NCBI RefSeq assembly: GCF_001747105.1
Contig: NZ_MDGQ01000003.1
Coordinates: forward strand, 434,001 to 498,000
Direction: 5' to 3'
Length of the DNA stretch: 64,000 nt
DNA from: Roseivirga misakiensis
GTDB lineage: Bacteria > Bacteroidota > Bacteroidia > Cytophagales > Cyclobacteriaceae
Shown here: piece after piece, positions 17,713 to 27,978 of the stretch
Layout of the letters: each line of letters starts with the position of its first letter
Position numbering within the stretch: the first letter of the stretch is position 1
Notes under the pieces: model-generated
What the model was told of the DNA's origin: nothing
Seen by the model: the letters and a program-made list of their open reading frames with translations, nothing else
Database searches by the model: none
Program-made: the position numbers and the translations under genes

Positions 17713-19140
17713 TTAAACCAGTTTCATTTTCATTTTCTTCTTTAACTCATCTATCGAGTTACTGAATTTCGAATCCACGTCCATCATATCACTCACGGAC
17801 TGCACCGCGTGAATTACCGTACTATGATCTCGACCGCCAAAATGATATCCGATAGATTTGAGCGAGTGGTTTGTATACTCTTTACACAAATACATCGATA
17901 CTTGACGCGCTATCACAATTTCTTTCTTACGTGTCTTGTCCTTTAAGTCTTCAACACTGATTTGGAAGAATTCTCCTACAGTTTTCTGGATGTAATCTAC
18001 GCCAACCTCAGACTCGATATCGTGAACAATATTCTTGAGTGTTTGCTTCGCCAATTCAAGATCAATATCTGTTTTATTAAGCGTCGCATGGGCGATTAAA
18101 GAAATTAATACACCCTCTAGCTCTCTCACATTAGTATCCACACTATAAGCAAGGTACTCAACGACATCATCAGGAATATAGATTCCATCAGACTGCATCT
18201 TCCGCATAATGATCGCCATTCGAGTCTCGAAGTCAGGCATCTGCAAATCTGCTGTCAAACCCCATTTAAATCTAGATAGTAATCTATCCTGTAGTCCCTT
18301 CAAATCTCTAGGTGCTCTATCACTAGACATGATAATCTGCTTACCATTTTGATGTAAGTGATTAAAAATGTGAAAGAACATTTCTTGCGTCTTTTCCTTG
18401 CCAGAAAAGAATTGAACATCATCAATGATTAAAGTATCAACCTGTAAGTAAAAGTTGGTAAAACTCTGAATGCTATTATTACGGATGGCATCGGTGAACT
18501 GCGTAGTAAATTTTTCAGAAGACACGTATAAGACAAAATTGTCTTTGCGCTGCTCACTCACCTTATTTCCTATGGCTTGCACCAAGTGTGTTTTTCCTAA
18601 TCCTACACCACCGTAAATCATTAGTGGGTTAAAAGATGTAATTCCTGGTTTTTCAGCTACGGCAATTCCAGCCGAGCGGGCCAATCTATTACAGTCTCCT
18701 TCGATGTAGTTGTCGAAATAGTAATTCGGATTCAGATTAGAGTATCTAGAATCCTTATCTAGAGATGGCATTTTGAAAGGGTTCACCATTTCTGGCTCTA
18801 CCACCTCTTTACCCCAAGATTTTCCGTTCTGATTTTGATTCTGATTCGGCAGAGTAACCATATATGGTTGATTTTGAACGCTACCACTATCTACAATCAC
18901 AGAGTATTCTAATTTGCCTTCTGGCCCTAGCTCATTTTGAACACACTCACGCAGTAAATGAACGTAATGTTCTTCTAGATATTCGTAGAAAAACTGACTG
19001 GGTACTTGGATGGTTATGGTCGTTTCATTCAACCCTAACGGCTTTATTGGTTCGAACCAAGTCTTGTAACTTTGTTCTTGTACCTGGCTTTTTATAAACC
19101 TTAGGCAATCTTCCCAAACCGACTTCTCACTTTTTACCAT
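17713..19140 (-). CDS. dnaA: chromosomal replication initiator protein DnaA
   Basis: AAA+ initiator that binds DnaA boxes and melts the origin. Domain I (1-90) has the W-x-x-C-L pattern typical of the family. After a Gln/Asn-rich linker (about 95-125), the AAA+ domain carries Walker A GGVGLGKT (177-184) and Walker B LIIDD (237-241). Domain IV has the DnaA signature GGRDHSTVIHA near residue 440. I prefer the ATG that gives 475 residues; an in-frame GTG 15 nt upstream is possible. It is divergent from mutA across a region with two perfect DnaA boxes. Confidence 0.96.
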   Translation of the reverse strand: MVKSEKSVWEDCLRFIKSQVQEQSYKTWFEPIKPLGLNETTITIQVPSQFFYEYLEEHYVHLLRECVQNELGPEGKLEYSVIVDSGSVQNQPYMVTLPNQNQNQNGKSWGKEVVEPEMVNPFKMPSLDKDSRYSNLNPNYYFDNYIEGDCNRLARSAGIAVAEKPGITSFNPLMIYGGVGLGKTHLVQAIGNKVSEQRKDNFVLYVSSEKFTTQFTDAIRNNSIQSFTNFYLQVDTLIIDDVQFFSGKEKTQEMFFHIFNHLHQNGKQIIMSSDRAPRDLKGLQDRLLSRFKWGLTADLQMPDFETRMAIIMRKMQSDGIYIPDDVVEYLAYSVDTNVRELEGVLISLIAHATLNKTDIDLELAKQTLKNIVHDIESEVGVDYIQKTVGEFFQISVEDLKDKTRKKEIVIARQVSMYLCKEYTNHSLKSIGYHFGGRDHSTVIHAVQSVSDMMDVDSKFSNSIDELKKKMKMKLV

Positions 19141-19265
19141 CAATTCTTTTTGCACTTACACACACCAATACACACTTGGAGGGGAACAAAAATGATAAAA
19201 AAACCACCAACATAAAAGGTGATCTGACATGAGAAATGAAATACTTTTCCCCAGATTTAGCGAGC

Positions 19266-19290
19266 TTATCCACATGATTTTTGTGGATAA
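19266..19290. promoter_or_regulatory. inverted pair of perfect DnaA boxes upstream of dnaA
   Basis: TTATCCACA (19266-19274) and TGTGGATAA (19282-19290) face each other across 7 nt. The surrounding 254-bp dnaA-mutA gap is AT-rich and has a degenerate TTTTCCCCA nearby. The pair could be an autoregulatory site of dnaA, part of oriC, or both. Confidence 0.65.
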
Positions 19291-19394
19291 CCCTGATCAT
19301 CAACCTTTAAGAGTATTCAGGCAACATTGACACCTCTTGCAGAAATTTTAGAACGGCTCTAAATAATAAACTTTAATTTTGCGAGCGTAAACTT

Positions 19395-20540
19395 ATGGAA
19401 ATGAATAAACGATTGTTTGCTGATTTTAAGTCGCAGTCTCCTGAGGAATGGAAGGAGAAATTAATTGTTGATTTGAAGGGAAAATCATTTGACGACTTAC
19501 GCTGGGAAAACCACGGCATTACTGGCAAACCTTTTTATACGAGCAACGACTTACCTCCGGTAATTCCCCAGCTATCAAAGGAGCACCCCAACACAGAGGC
19601 CTTCGGCCATCGCTTTTGGGTGAATTATCAGTTTATTCCAGTTAATAATGAGAAAGAAGCCAATCAGAAGGCATTATTAGCACTTCAAAATGGTGCCGAT
19701 GGACTTTTATTCGAATTAGATAGTCTGGCAGACCTGGAGATTCTATTCAAGGATATTGAACTCATCTATTGCCACGTTTCATTTCGCTCTGAAAGCCTAT
19801 CAACAGAAGAGATATTCAACCATTACCACAGCTACCTCAGCAATTCTGCTATTGATTTAAATAAGTTGAATGGCTTTGTCGATGGACAAGGATTCCATAT
19901 TCAAGATATAGTCACGGGTCTGAAGACCATAACGCTAAAAACCTCAGCACAAACCGAAAACTACTCAAAACAAATAGCGCTTTTACTGGGCGAAGTCATT
20001 GATATCATTGATCACAAACAACTTGAGGCAGCTGACTTTTTCAACATGCTGTCTATACAAACCCATTTGACAAACGACTATTTTGGGGAGATCGCTAAAC
20101 ACAGAGCATTAAGGCTTGCTGTGCTAAAACTTGCCAAAACTTATGGGCTCGAAATCGAAGAGCCAATGCTGGTAAGCCTAAGCCCTCAGTGGAGCAGTGA
20201 AATTGACGATCCACATAGTTTTATGCTCCATGCATCCACCCAAGCTATGGCAGCGATCATCGGTGGAACGGATGGTCTTATTGTGAACCCATTCTATAAG
20301 GTATTCGATAAAAATAGCGCCCTTGCCGAGAGGATGTCTAGAAACATTTCGACGATTTTAAAAGAAGAATCATATCTCGCGAAAAATGTCGATCCATCTG
20401 CTGGTTCTTATTATTTGGAGTCAATGACAAAATCTTTAACAGACGAGTCGATTGAATTACTCAAAAGTATAGAGGCTAAAGGAGGTTTGAGCCAACTAGA
20501 CCTTGCATCATTTGTGGAATCTAAAACAGCAACAGTATGA
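19395..20540 (+). CDS. mutA: methylmalonyl-CoA mutase small (beta) subunit, short form
   Basis: Catalytically silent partner of the B12-dependent mutase. It shares the mutase TIM-barrel fold ([12 protein letters not shown] near the start, the late barrel motif [11 protein letters not shown]). At 381 residues it ends after the barrel and lacks the C-terminal B12-like Rossmann domain found in longer MutA proteins. It overlaps mutB by ATGA, so the subunits are translationally coupled. A TAATTTTG box 13 nt before the ATG fits a -7 element, without a clear -33. Confidence 0.9.
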   Translation: MEMNKRLFADFKSQSPEEWKEKLIVDLKGKSFDDLRWENHGITGKPFYTSNDLPPVIPQLSKEHPNTEAFGHRFWVNYQFIPVNNEKEANQKALLALQNGADGLLFELDSLADLEILFKDIELIYCHVSFRSESLSTEEIFNHYHSYLSNSAIDLNKLNGFVDGQGFHIQDIVTGLKTITLKTSAQTENYSKQIALLLGEVIDIIDHKQLEAADFFNMLSIQTHLTNDYFGEIAKHRALRLAVLKLAKTYGLEIEEPMLVSLSPQWSSEIDDPHSFMLHASTQAMAAIIGGTDGLIVNPFYKVFDKNSALAERMSRNISTILKEESYLAKNVDPSAGSYYLESMTKSLTDESIELLKSIEAKGGLSQLDLASFVESKTATV

Positions 20541-22660
20541 GACCCAATTTAGATTTAATCGCAGACGCTAAGAGCACCTCAAAAAAGGTTTCGAATAACA
20601 ATGACTGGAAAACTGCCGAGGGTATTAGCGTGCCACCAAATGTTAGTTTCGAAACGATCGAAAACGCTGAACACTTGGGTTTTGGTGCTGGAGTTCCGCC
20701 TTATTTAAGAGGACCTTACAGTTCAATGTATACCGTAAGACCTTGGACCATAAGGCAATACGCAGGTTTTTCTACAGCTGAAGAGTCAAATGCTTTTTAT
20801 AGACGAAACCTATCCGCTGGGCAAAAAGGACTTTCCGTGGCCTTTGACTTAGCTACACATAGAGGTTATGATTCCGATCACCCACGTGTTACAGGGGATG
20901 TAGGAAAAGCGGGTGTAGCCATTGATTCCATCCTTGATATGGAAGTGCTTTTCGATCAAATTCCTCTGGATCAAATGTCTGTCTCCATGACCATGAATGG
21001 CGCAGTTATTCCCATCATGGCCTTTTATATCGTTGCAGCAGAAGAACAGGGTGTCGATAAATCGAAACTGACGGGAACCATTCAAAACGACATTCTCAAG
21101 GAATTTATGGTGCGAAATACGTATATCTATCCGCCCGCGCCATCCATGAGAATCATTGGAGATATTTTCAAATACACGGCAGAACATATGCCGAAATTCA
21201 ATTCCATTAGTATTTCAGGCTATCACATGCAGGAAGCTGGTGCAACTGCCGATATCGAATTAGCTTATACGCTTGCCGATGGATTGGAATACTTAAGAAC
21301 TGGTGTTGCTTCAGGGCTAGATATAGACGCGTTTGCTCCAAGACTATCCTTCTTTTGGGCCATTGGCATGAACCATTTTATGGAAATCGCTAAGCTAAGG
21401 GCTGGCCGATTGCTTTGGGCTAAAATTGTGAAGTCATTTAACCCGAAGAACCCTAAATCAATGGCCTTAAGAACTCATTGCCAAACCTCGGGTTGGAGTC
21501 TAACAGAACAAGATCCCTTTAATAATGTAACCAGGACTTGCGTAGAAGCCCTCGCTGCTGCACTCGGCCATACGCAATCTTTACATACCAATGCTTTGGA
21601 TGAGGCCATTGCCTTACCTACCGACTTTTCAGCTAGAATTGCTAGAAACACTCAAATCTATCTTCAAAAAGAAACTGGTATTAACCGCGTGATCGATCCA
21701 TGGGGCGGATCACATTATGTGGAGTATTTGACCGACCAATTGGTTCAGAAAGCGTGGTCATTAATCGAAGAAGTTGAGGAAATGGATGGAATGGCAAAGG
21801 CGATTGAAGCTGGTTTGCCTAAAATGAGAATAGAAGAAGCTGCAGCCAGAAAACAAGCAAGAATTGATTCTGGTAAAGATGTGATTGTTGGCGTAAATCA
21901 ATATCAGGTTGACGAAACCACCGATATTGATTTGCTTGAGGTTAATACCACAGTACGCGATTCACAATTGAAGCGATTGGCAAAACTCAAAAATGAGCGA
22001 AATCAAGAAGCTGTAGACCAGGCTTTAAAGGCTATTACAGAAGCTGCCGAAAATGGTACTGGCAACTTATTGGCCCTAGCAGTGGATGCTGCTAGAAAAA
22101 GAGCTTCGCTTGGCGAAATATCTTTGGCAATGGAAAGTGTCTTCGGTAGACATAAAGCTGTGACCAAAACCATTTCTGGTGTATATTCAAACGAAGTGAA
22201 AGAAAACGAAGATTTCATAAAAGCCCGTGAATTGGCCGATAAATTCGCTGAACTCGATGGTCGAAGACCCCGAATTATGATCGCAAAAATGGGCCAAGAT
22301 GGTCATGATCGTGGCGCGAAAGTAATTGCCACCAGCTTCGCCGATATGGGTTTTGATGTAGACATAGGGCCATTGTTCCAGACCCCAGAAGAAACCGCTC
22401 TTCAAGCAGCCGAAAATGATGTCCATATGATTGGCGCATCAAGTTTAGCGGCTGGCCATAAGACTTTGATTCCGCAATTAATTGGTGAATTGAAACGTTT
22501 GGGGCGAGAAGATATCATGGTGATCGCTGGCGGTGTAATTCCGCCAAACGATTACGATTTTCTTTATGAGTCTGGCGTGTCGGCCGTTTTTGGGCCTGGC
22601 ACCGTCATCGCAAAAGCTGCGCAAGAGATTCTAGAAAAGATGATGGCTGAAGACGAATAA
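20537..22660 (+). CDS. mutB: methylmalonyl-CoA mutase large (alpha) subunit
   Basis: Adenosylcobalamin-dependent isomerase that interconverts succinyl-CoA and (R)-methylmalonyl-CoA. The N-terminal barrel (about 60-420) has the acyl-CoA motif [20 protein letters not shown] and the substrate-site GYHMQEAGA. The C-terminal B12-binding domain (about 575-700) has DGHDRG (588-593) with the cobalt-ligating His590, then [10 protein letters not shown] and the GG motif in IAGGVIP. 707 residues is full length. It is in an operon with mutA and a Nudix gene 1 nt downstream; its chaperone meaB is about 14 kb away. Confidence 0.96.
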   Translation: MRPNLDLIADAKSTSKKVSNNNDWKTAEGISVPPNVSFETIENAEHLGFGAGVPPYLRGPYSSMYTVRPWTIRQYAGFSTAEESNAFYRRNLSAGQKGLSVAFDLATHRGYDSDHPRVTGDVGKAGVAIDSILDMEVLFDQIPLDQMSVSMTMNGAVIPIMAFYIVAAEEQGVDKSKLTGTIQNDILKEFMVRNTYIYPPAPSMRIIGDIFKYTAEHMPKFNSISISGYHMQEAGATADIELAYTLADGLEYLRTGVASGLDIDAFAPRLSFFWAIGMNHFMEIAKLRAGRLLWAKIVKSFNPKNPKSMALRTHCQTSGWSLTEQDPFNNVTRTCVEALAAALGHTQSLHTNALDEAIALPTDFSARIARNTQIYLQKETGINRVIDPWGGSHYVEYLTDQLVQKAWSLIEEVEEMDGMAKAIEAGLPKMRIEEAAARKQARIDSGKDVIVGVNQYQVDETTDIDLLEVNTTVRDSQLKRLAKLKNERNQEAVDQALKAITEAAENGTGNLLALAVDAARKRASLGEISLAMESVFGRHKAVTKTISGVYSNEVKENEDFIKARELADKFAELDGRRPRIMIAKMGQDGHDRGAKVIATSFADMGFDVDIGPLFQTPEETALQAAENDVHMIGASSLAAGHKTLIPQLIGELKRLGREDIMVIAGGVIPPNDYDFLYESGVSAVFGPGTVIAKAAQEILEKMMAEDE

Positions 22661-22661
22661 G

Positions 22662-23057
22662 ATGAAGGTGATCGATAAACTGGCTTGGTTAGAAATTAAG
22701 GATAATCGTATCCTGGTAGCTAGAAGCAAAGGCAAAGAAGCTTTTTACATCCCAGGTGGTAAAAGAGAACTGGGTGAGTCGGATGCACAAGCACTTATTC
22801 GAGAAATCGATGAAGAATTAAGCGTGAAGCTGCATGAAGACTCCTTGGCCTATTATGGTACCTTTTCGGCTCAAGCCCATGGCCATGCCGATGGTGTATT
22901 AGTTCAAATGACTTGCTATATGGGACAATATGATGGTGAATTGAAAGCCGCAGCCGAAATAGAGGAGGTCTCTTGGCTGGAATTCGAAGAAATGGACAAA
23001 ACTTCCCATGTCGATAAAATTATCTTCAAAGATTTAAGATCAAAAAACCTGCTTTAA
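22662..23057 (+). CDS. Nudix hydrolase
   Basis: Cytosolic pyrophosphohydrolase of 131 residues. The Nudix box runs from residue 33 (GKRELGE then REIDEEL), with all catalytic Glu residues present; the usual Gly near its end is replaced by Ser. The substrate is unknown; housecleaning of oxidised nucleotides or CoA derivatives would be typical. The start lies 1 nt after the mutB stop, so it is co-transcribed with the mutase, which makes a CoA-related role possible but unproven. Confidence 0.85.
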   Translation: MKVIDKLAWLEIKDNRILVARSKGKEAFYIPGGKRELGESDAQALIREIDEELSVKLHEDSLAYYGTFSAQAHGHADGVLVQMTCYMGQYDGELKAAAEIEEVSWLEFEEMDKTSHVDKIIFKDLRSKNLL

Positions 23058-23059
23058 CT

Positions 23060-23092
23060 CAGATATTGATAAAAAAAGAGAATATCTGTTTT
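23060..23092 (+). terminator. terminator of the mutA-mutB-Nudix operon
   Basis: 8-bp stem CAGATATT / AATATCTG with an A-rich 13-nt loop, followed by TTTT, starting 3 nt after the Nudix stop codon. Confidence 0.5.
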
Positions 23093-23140
23093 ATGGATTC
23101 GAAATAATCAGATTTCTTTGCTAAACCATCAGAGCCTCAC

Positions 23141-24274
23141 ATGTCGAACATGCAAATCATCGAAGTAATTGATAATAAAGGAGCCAACGAGTTTTTAGAC
23201 GTGGCTCGTGAAATTTATGTCAATGATACCGAATGGGTTTGCCCCCTTGACAATGACATTAGAGCTGTTTTTGACCCAAAAGTCAACACCTATTTTAACC
23301 ACGGCGAAGCCTGCCGATGGATTCTAAAGAATAATGGCCAACTGATCGGCAGAATCGCAGCATTTATCAATGAAAAAAAGGCTGACTACGAAGACAAGCG
23401 CATTGGTGGCCTTGGTTTCTTCGAATGTATTGAAGATGAAGATGCAGCAAAATTACTTTTTGATACAGCGGTGGCTTGGTTGAAAGAAAGACGCATTAAC
23501 ACCATTGATGGCCCGATAAATTTTGGGGAAAACGATCAGTATTGGGGATTATTAGTAGAAGGATTCTCCTCTCCTTCTTATGGCATGGCTTACAACCCAC
23601 CCTATTATCAAAAGTTCTTTGAGAATTATGGGTTTAAGGTCAAAATGGAACAAATGACCAACAAATTCTACTTGAAAGAAGGGTTGAGTCCGCGTTTCGT
23701 TAAAATCGCCAACTACATCATGGAGCGTAAGCCAAGCATTAGTACGGAACGCTTCGACCCTAAACGCATTGATAAATACGCCGAGGACTTCTTATACATT
23801 TATAACGCCGCTTGGGCAGAGTTCGAAAACTTTACACCGATAAAAAAGGAGTACGTTTTAGAGACGTTCAAGCAAATGAAACCTGTTTTAGACCCAAACT
23901 TGGTCCAGTTTGCCTATGTAAATGGGGAACCTGCAAGTTTTGTACTGTCTCTTCCAGATGTAAACCAGATTTTCAAGCGCTTTAAAGGGAAACTCAACCT
24001 CATTAATAAAATCAGGTTCGTATTGCTCAAAAGGAAAAAAATGATCGATCGGGTTCGGGTGGTTGTGATGGGAACTCATCCAAAATTTCAAGGCATAGGA
24101 CTAGAATCTGTGGTAACCTACAAGTCCTTTGAATACTGCTTTAATGAAACTCCGCTTAATGAGGTTGAACTGAGTTGGGTTGGTGATTTCAACGACAAAA
24201 TGATCGCTATTCACAAAGGCCTCGGGGCAGTACCATCTAAAAAGCACATTACTTACCGATTGGAGCTTAACTAA
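23141..24274 (+). CDS. GNAT-fold acetyltransferase family protein
   Basis: Cytosolic protein of 377 residues with a C-terminal GNAT-like fold. The acetyl-CoA loop region is THPKFQGIGLES near residue 310, and the ending IHKGLGAVPSKKHITYR is typical for this large Bacteroidota GNAT family. The N-terminal half (NHGEACRWILKNNGQLIGRI) looks like a second, partial GNAT unit. The substrate is unknown, and some databases label relatives as GTP cyclohydrolase without support. It converges on the mannosyltransferase-like gene, overlapping its 3' end by 8 nt. Confidence 0.75.
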   Translation: MSNMQIIEVIDNKGANEFLDVAREIYVNDTEWVCPLDNDIRAVFDPKVNTYFNHGEACRWILKNNGQLIGRIAAFINEKKADYEDKRIGGLGFFECIEDEDAAKLLFDTAVAWLKERRINTIDGPINFGENDQYWGLLVEGFSSPSYGMAYNPPYYQKFFENYGFKVKMEQMTNKFYLKEGLSPRFVKIANYIMERKPSISTERFDPKRIDKYAEDFLYIYNAAWAEFENFTPIKKEYVLETFKQMKPVLDPNLVQFAYVNGEPASFVLSLPDVNQIFKRFKGKLNLINKIRFVLLKRKKMIDRVRVVVMGTHPKFQGIGLESVVTYKSFEYCFNETPLNEVELSWVGDFNDKMIAIHKGLGAVPSKKHITYRLELN

Positions 24275-25595
24275 GTTTTCTTCCAAAGAAAAGTTGTTCC
24301 GACGATTTGCCGAACACCTCCCACAATGCAATTAGGGCGACAAGGCTGTATTCAACGATAACTACTTCAATTCGATCCATATAATCGCTACCGGCATAAT
24401 TGGCATAAGTCATAAAAATGAGATAAGACCACAACCAAGGAAACCGAATTTTCGAGAAGACGGCCACTGCGACGAGCGGAATTACATACCAAGGATGAAC
24501 AGTTGTAGCGAAAAGCAAATAAAGCGTCCACACCCAAACCATTTGACTTGGCCAATGCTTTTTTGGCTTGCTGAGCAGGGAATACAGCATAATGCTACCC
24601 AACGTGGCGTACATCATCCATTTACCGGATTTAGCGATAATATTATAACCATCAGTTTCAAAGCCATACCACCTGGCCAAATAATAAATACTACCGTTGA
24701 ATTCGAACTTTTGGAAGTAGAGCGACATGCTATCTTTTATTGCCCAAATATGCGCGGTGTTGATTAAAGGCAAGAAGGTAATGGCAACGGTGACGCCAAC
24801 AATTAACCCGTAAATCACAGTTTTCTTGAACCCAATTTTCCTTAATAAAAGCGGAAGAAAGATTAACGGAAGAAATTTGGTAGCCACTGAAAGGCCAAAA
24901 AAGACAGCCGATCGATTCAGCTTTTTCTGCTCATAGTTCCAAAGGGCTAAAAGCAAAAAGTAGATGACAATGCCTTCAAAATGGAGGTTTCCTGTTAATT
25001 CAAAAATAACAAGTGGATTAAGAACATACAGTAAGCCATATGCTTGAGGAAGTTTATAATGTCGAAGCAATTTTCGGATTAACGAGATAGCGCCTAATTC
25101 AAATACTAGGATAATTACCCGAAGAATTACAACTGACCAAACGATCGATCCGGGAGAAAAAAGCACGGAAAGGAAGAAGATTACTTGATTCAGTGGCGGG
25201 TAAACCGATAAATACTCTTGCGAATTGAGTTGATCGAATAACGACTGCGTTATTCCCGTCAAATTACCATCTAAATGATGTGCTGGAAGGTATTTATAAG
25301 GATCTTCAAAATTAAAAACGAGTCGACCATCCCAGATAAACCGGTAAAAATCATCTGATAACTTAGGGATTGACGCTATTAGAATGATCCGCAAGAGAAT
25401 CCCCCAATAGTAGGCCAAATCGACATCTTGCTGTTCTGTATTTCTGACAATTGTCAATACAGCTGCAAAAAGAATGGAATAGAGCGTAAGGAGTAGCCAA
25501 GTTTCTTCTCTCGACACAAAATAGCCGATATACAGCGTAATTCCGCCTGATAAAACGTAGGCAAGATTTACCCAAGGAGAAGATTTACGAAGCAT
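24267..25595 (-). CDS. polytopic GT-C glycosyltransferase (GT87/mannosyltransferase-like)
   Basis: Integral membrane protein with about 10-12 TM helices spread over 442 residues, probably using a polyprenyl-phosphate sugar donor. The first periplasmic loop contains the acidic pattern LSDDFYRFIWDGR, typical of GT-C enzymes such as GT87. It is third in a minus-strand run of three overlapping glycosyltransferase genes (11-nt overlap with the one upstream). The upstream dolichyl-phosphate-sugar-synthase-like enzyme could supply its donor. Sugar and acceptor are unknown. Confidence 0.8.
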   Translation of the reverse strand: MLRKSSPWVNLAYVLSGGITLYIGYFVSREETWLLLTLYSILFAAVLTIVRNTEQQDVDLAYYWGILLRIILIASIPKLSDDFYRFIWDGRLVFNFEDPYKYLPAHHLDGNLTGITQSLFDQLNSQEYLSVYPPLNQVIFFLSVLFSPGSIVWSVVILRVIILVFELGAISLIRKLLRHYKLPQAYGLLYVLNPLVIFELTGNLHFEGIVIYFLLLALWNYEQKKLNRSAVFFGLSVATKFLPLIFLPLLLRKIGFKKTVIYGLIVGVTVAITFLPLINTAHIWAIKDSMSLYFQKFEFNGSIYYLARWYGFETDGYNIIAKSGKWMMYATLGSIMLYSLLSKPKKHWPSQMVWVWTLYLLFATTVHPWYVIPLVAVAVFSKIRFPWLWSYLIFMTYANYAGSDYMDRIEVVIVEYSLVALIALWEVFGKSSEQLFFGRKLS

Positions 25596-27075
25596 GCCTT
25601 GTATGTTGCAAAGTGTAATAGAACACTAGCAAAAATCCTAAACTCAGCAGTAAGTGGAAAGGAAGTAAGGCAAAATCGTTGAAATAAAATGCTAAGGCCA
25701 ATCCTCCTGTAAAGTAAAGTCCCAAGAATCCTTCTAGGATAGTGAGTGGATTTATCTTCTTTTTGAAATAGATATTTCCTTTCCAGGAGCCTTTCTTCCC
25801 AGTAATATTAAACTTAGGCGTTCTCACGAAAGGTGTCTTTTTACCAATTAGGCCTTCGAAAACTGCCACCGCGTTATGCAAGCTCAAGCCTAGAAAAACT
25901 GAAAGTAGCATAAACATTTGAGGCACAAAATCTTTGACTGTTTTCCAAAAGCCCTCCCTCTTTTCTCGGAAACCATTCCAATAAAATATGACCAAAAAGA
26001 CATAACCCAAAAGGAACATCATGGAGATATCCATAATGGTTTGCCAGCCATCGGACAGGTTTCTAATGAATAGAATCGGGATGCTCAAAAAGGCTGTTAA
26101 CACTATGCAAATGAACACTGCAGAGTTAAGCAAGTGAAATGTAGCATGAAACTTAGTACCCAAAGATAAAGGTGCTTTCAACACTTTTGGTAATAGCTTT
26201 ATGCTGGTTTCAGCGGCGCCTTTAGTCCATCGATACTGTTGTGATTTTATGGCACTCATGGCAGCTGGTAATTCTGCTGGCGCTACTGTATCTGGATTGT
26301 AGAAAATTTGCCAGCCTTTTAGCTGCGCCCTATAACTTAAATCGAGATCTTCTGTGAGCGTGTCGGCTTTCCATCCGCCTGCATCTTCAATACAAGTTTT
26401 CCGCCAAATGCCTCCAGTTCCGTTAAAATTGAGGAAATGTCCTCCTTGAGATCGACCGTTTTGCTCCACAAAGAAATGGGTATTCAAACCGAACGCTTGG
26501 AGCTTGGTCAGCATGGAATATTTCTCATTGATATGGCCCCAACGTGTTTGTACCACACCAATTTTTTTATCCTTTTCAAAATGAGGTACACTGTGTATCA
26601 AAAAGTCAGGCTCAGGTACAAAATCAGCATCGAAAATGGCAATAAACTCGCCTTTCGCGACTTTCATGCCGTATTGAAGGGCACCTGCTTTAAACCCTTT
26701 GCGTTCAGGCCTTCTCACCTGAGTAATGTCAATACCCTCCTTTTTCCACTTTTCAACGGTCTGGGCGATCAAATCGACGGTTTCGTCATTAGAATCATCT
26801 AAGACTTGAATTTCTAGCTTATCCTTCGGCCATTCTAGTCGCGCTACGGCATCGATCAATCGTTCAACAACATACAATTCGTTGTAAACTGGTAACTGCA
26901 CAGTAACCACCGGATAATCATAGTTCTCAGGAACGGTAGCTGGTTTAGCAATTGTCTTTTTTCGCTGCGCTTTTCTATAGATAAGTACCAAGTTCAGCTG
27001 AGACAAACTGTATACAAATATGAACGACAAGGCCGCTGTATAGAGAATAATTATGGTTAGTTCAAGCCAATACAT
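25585..27075 (-). CDS. membrane glycosyltransferase family 2 (cellulose-synthase-like)
   Basis: Processive-type GT2 enzyme in the inner membrane. One N-terminal TM helix (about 5-27) is followed by a cytosolic GT-A domain with LDD (92-94), DAD (149-151), TED (241-243) and QQYRW (279-283), the full D,D,D,Q(Q)xRW set. Four C-terminal TM helices follow (about 315-340, 350-370, 390-410, 450-490). Length 496 fits the CESA-like/glucomannan-type branch. The start overlaps the preceding gene by TAATG. It may build an envelope polysaccharide or glycolipid; the sugar cannot be told. Confidence 0.88.
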   Translation of the reverse strand: MYWLELTIIILYTAALSFIFVYSLSQLNLVLIYRKAQRKKTIAKPATVPENYDYPVVTVQLPVYNELYVVERLIDAVARLEWPKDKLEIQVLDDSNDETVDLIAQTVEKWKKEGIDITQVRRPERKGFKAGALQYGMKVAKGEFIAIFDADFVPEPDFLIHSVPHFEKDKKIGVVQTRWGHINEKYSMLTKLQAFGLNTHFFVEQNGRSQGGHFLNFNGTGGIWRKTCIEDAGGWKADTLTEDLDLSYRAQLKGWQIFYNPDTVAPAELPAAMSAIKSQQYRWTKGAAETSIKLLPKVLKAPLSLGTKFHATFHLLNSAVFICIVLTAFLSIPILFIRNLSDGWQTIMDISMMFLLGYVFLVIFYWNGFREKREGFWKTVKDFVPQMFMLLSVFLGLSLHNAVAVFEGLIGKKTPFVRTPKFNITGKKGSWKGNIYFKKKINPLTILEGFLGLYFTGGLALAFYFNDFALLPFHLLLSLGFLLVFYYTLQHTRHAS

Positions 27076-27806
27076 TATAGATACTTAAAGATAGTATACA
27101 GAATTTTATAGCCCGCTAGTACGGTGCCCTTTACTGTGCCAGATACTTTGCTAACACCTATTCTCCGTTTATAGTTTACCGGTACTTCGGTGGTTTTAAG
27201 TTTTTGTCTTGCAGCTTTCACTTGCATTTCAACTGTCCAACCGTAAGTCTTATCCTGCATTTGCAAGGCCAGTAGCTCGTCGAACTTTATGGCCCTAAAA
27301 GGTCCCAAATCAGTATACTTGACGCCGTAAAACAGCTTTAGCAACGATGTGGCTAGCCAATTGCCGAAAACTTGAGGAAACGTCATTGAACCTCCCTCCC
27401 GATCACCCAAGGCACGCGATCCAATAACCATATCGATATCTTGATCGATGATTGGTTGCACTAATTCCGGTAACTGCTCTGGAAAGTCAGAATAGTCTCC
27501 ATCAATAAATACTAGAATTTCAGGCTGCCTGCTCGGCTCCGACAAATAATTGATGCCCTTAAGACATGCATTTCCATAACCTGCATTAGTCTCCGAAAGT
27601 ACCGTAGCACCTGCTTTTTTAGCTACTTCGGCTGTTTGATCAGTAGATCTATTGTCTACTACAACTACCTCTTTGACCCATTCTTTAGGAATATCATTGA
27701 TCACATGAGCAATGGATTTTTCCTCATTGAAAGCCGGTATTACTACCTTAATATTTGGAATAGCATGTTGGGTCAAACCGTGTGCAAAATTAAAATAAAC
27801 AGGCAC
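27075..27806 (-). CDS. glycosyltransferase family 2 (polyprenyl-phosphate sugar synthase-like)
   Basis: Soluble GT2 enzyme of 243 residues resembling dolichyl-phosphate mannose/glucose synthases. Nucleotide-sugar motifs are VIPAFNEE, VVVDNRSTD and the metal-binding FIDGDYSD; the later GPFRAIK and GWTVEMQVKA are family typical. No ATG exists before the conserved region, so I use GTG, which has GGTGG about 8 nt upstream. It is first in the three-gene glycosyltransferase operon and may charge the lipid carrier used by the GT-C enzyme. Confidence 0.85.
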   Translation of the reverse strand: MPVYFNFAHGLTQHAIPNIKVVIPAFNEEKSIAHVINDIPKEWVKEVVVVDNRSTDQTAEVAKKAGATVLSETNAGYGNACLKGINYLSEPSRQPEILVFIDGDYSDFPEQLPELVQPIIDQDIDMVIGSRALGDREGGSMTFPQVFGNWLATSLLKLFYGVKYTDLGPFRAIKFDELLALQMQDKTYGWTVEMQVKAARQKLKTTEVPVNYKRRIGVSKVSGTVKGTVLAGYKILYTIFKYL

Positions 27807-27978
27807 TAATAAGCCACCGACCTATCGATTAGTTCCATTCAAATTTTCATTCAATTTAAAATGTAATCTAGCTGACAAGCGCTCTAACTTAGCAGAATGG
27901 CCTGCGGCGAGTCGTTTCATTGGACACAGAACGTTTTAACCTTAACTTGGGAACTAATTAAGTTGAATTTTTATTATA

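Noticed and set aside
26437-26802. 121-codon plus-strand frame opposite the cellulose-synthase-like gene
   Set aside because: Shadow of a well-supported gene with catalytic motifs on the other strand.
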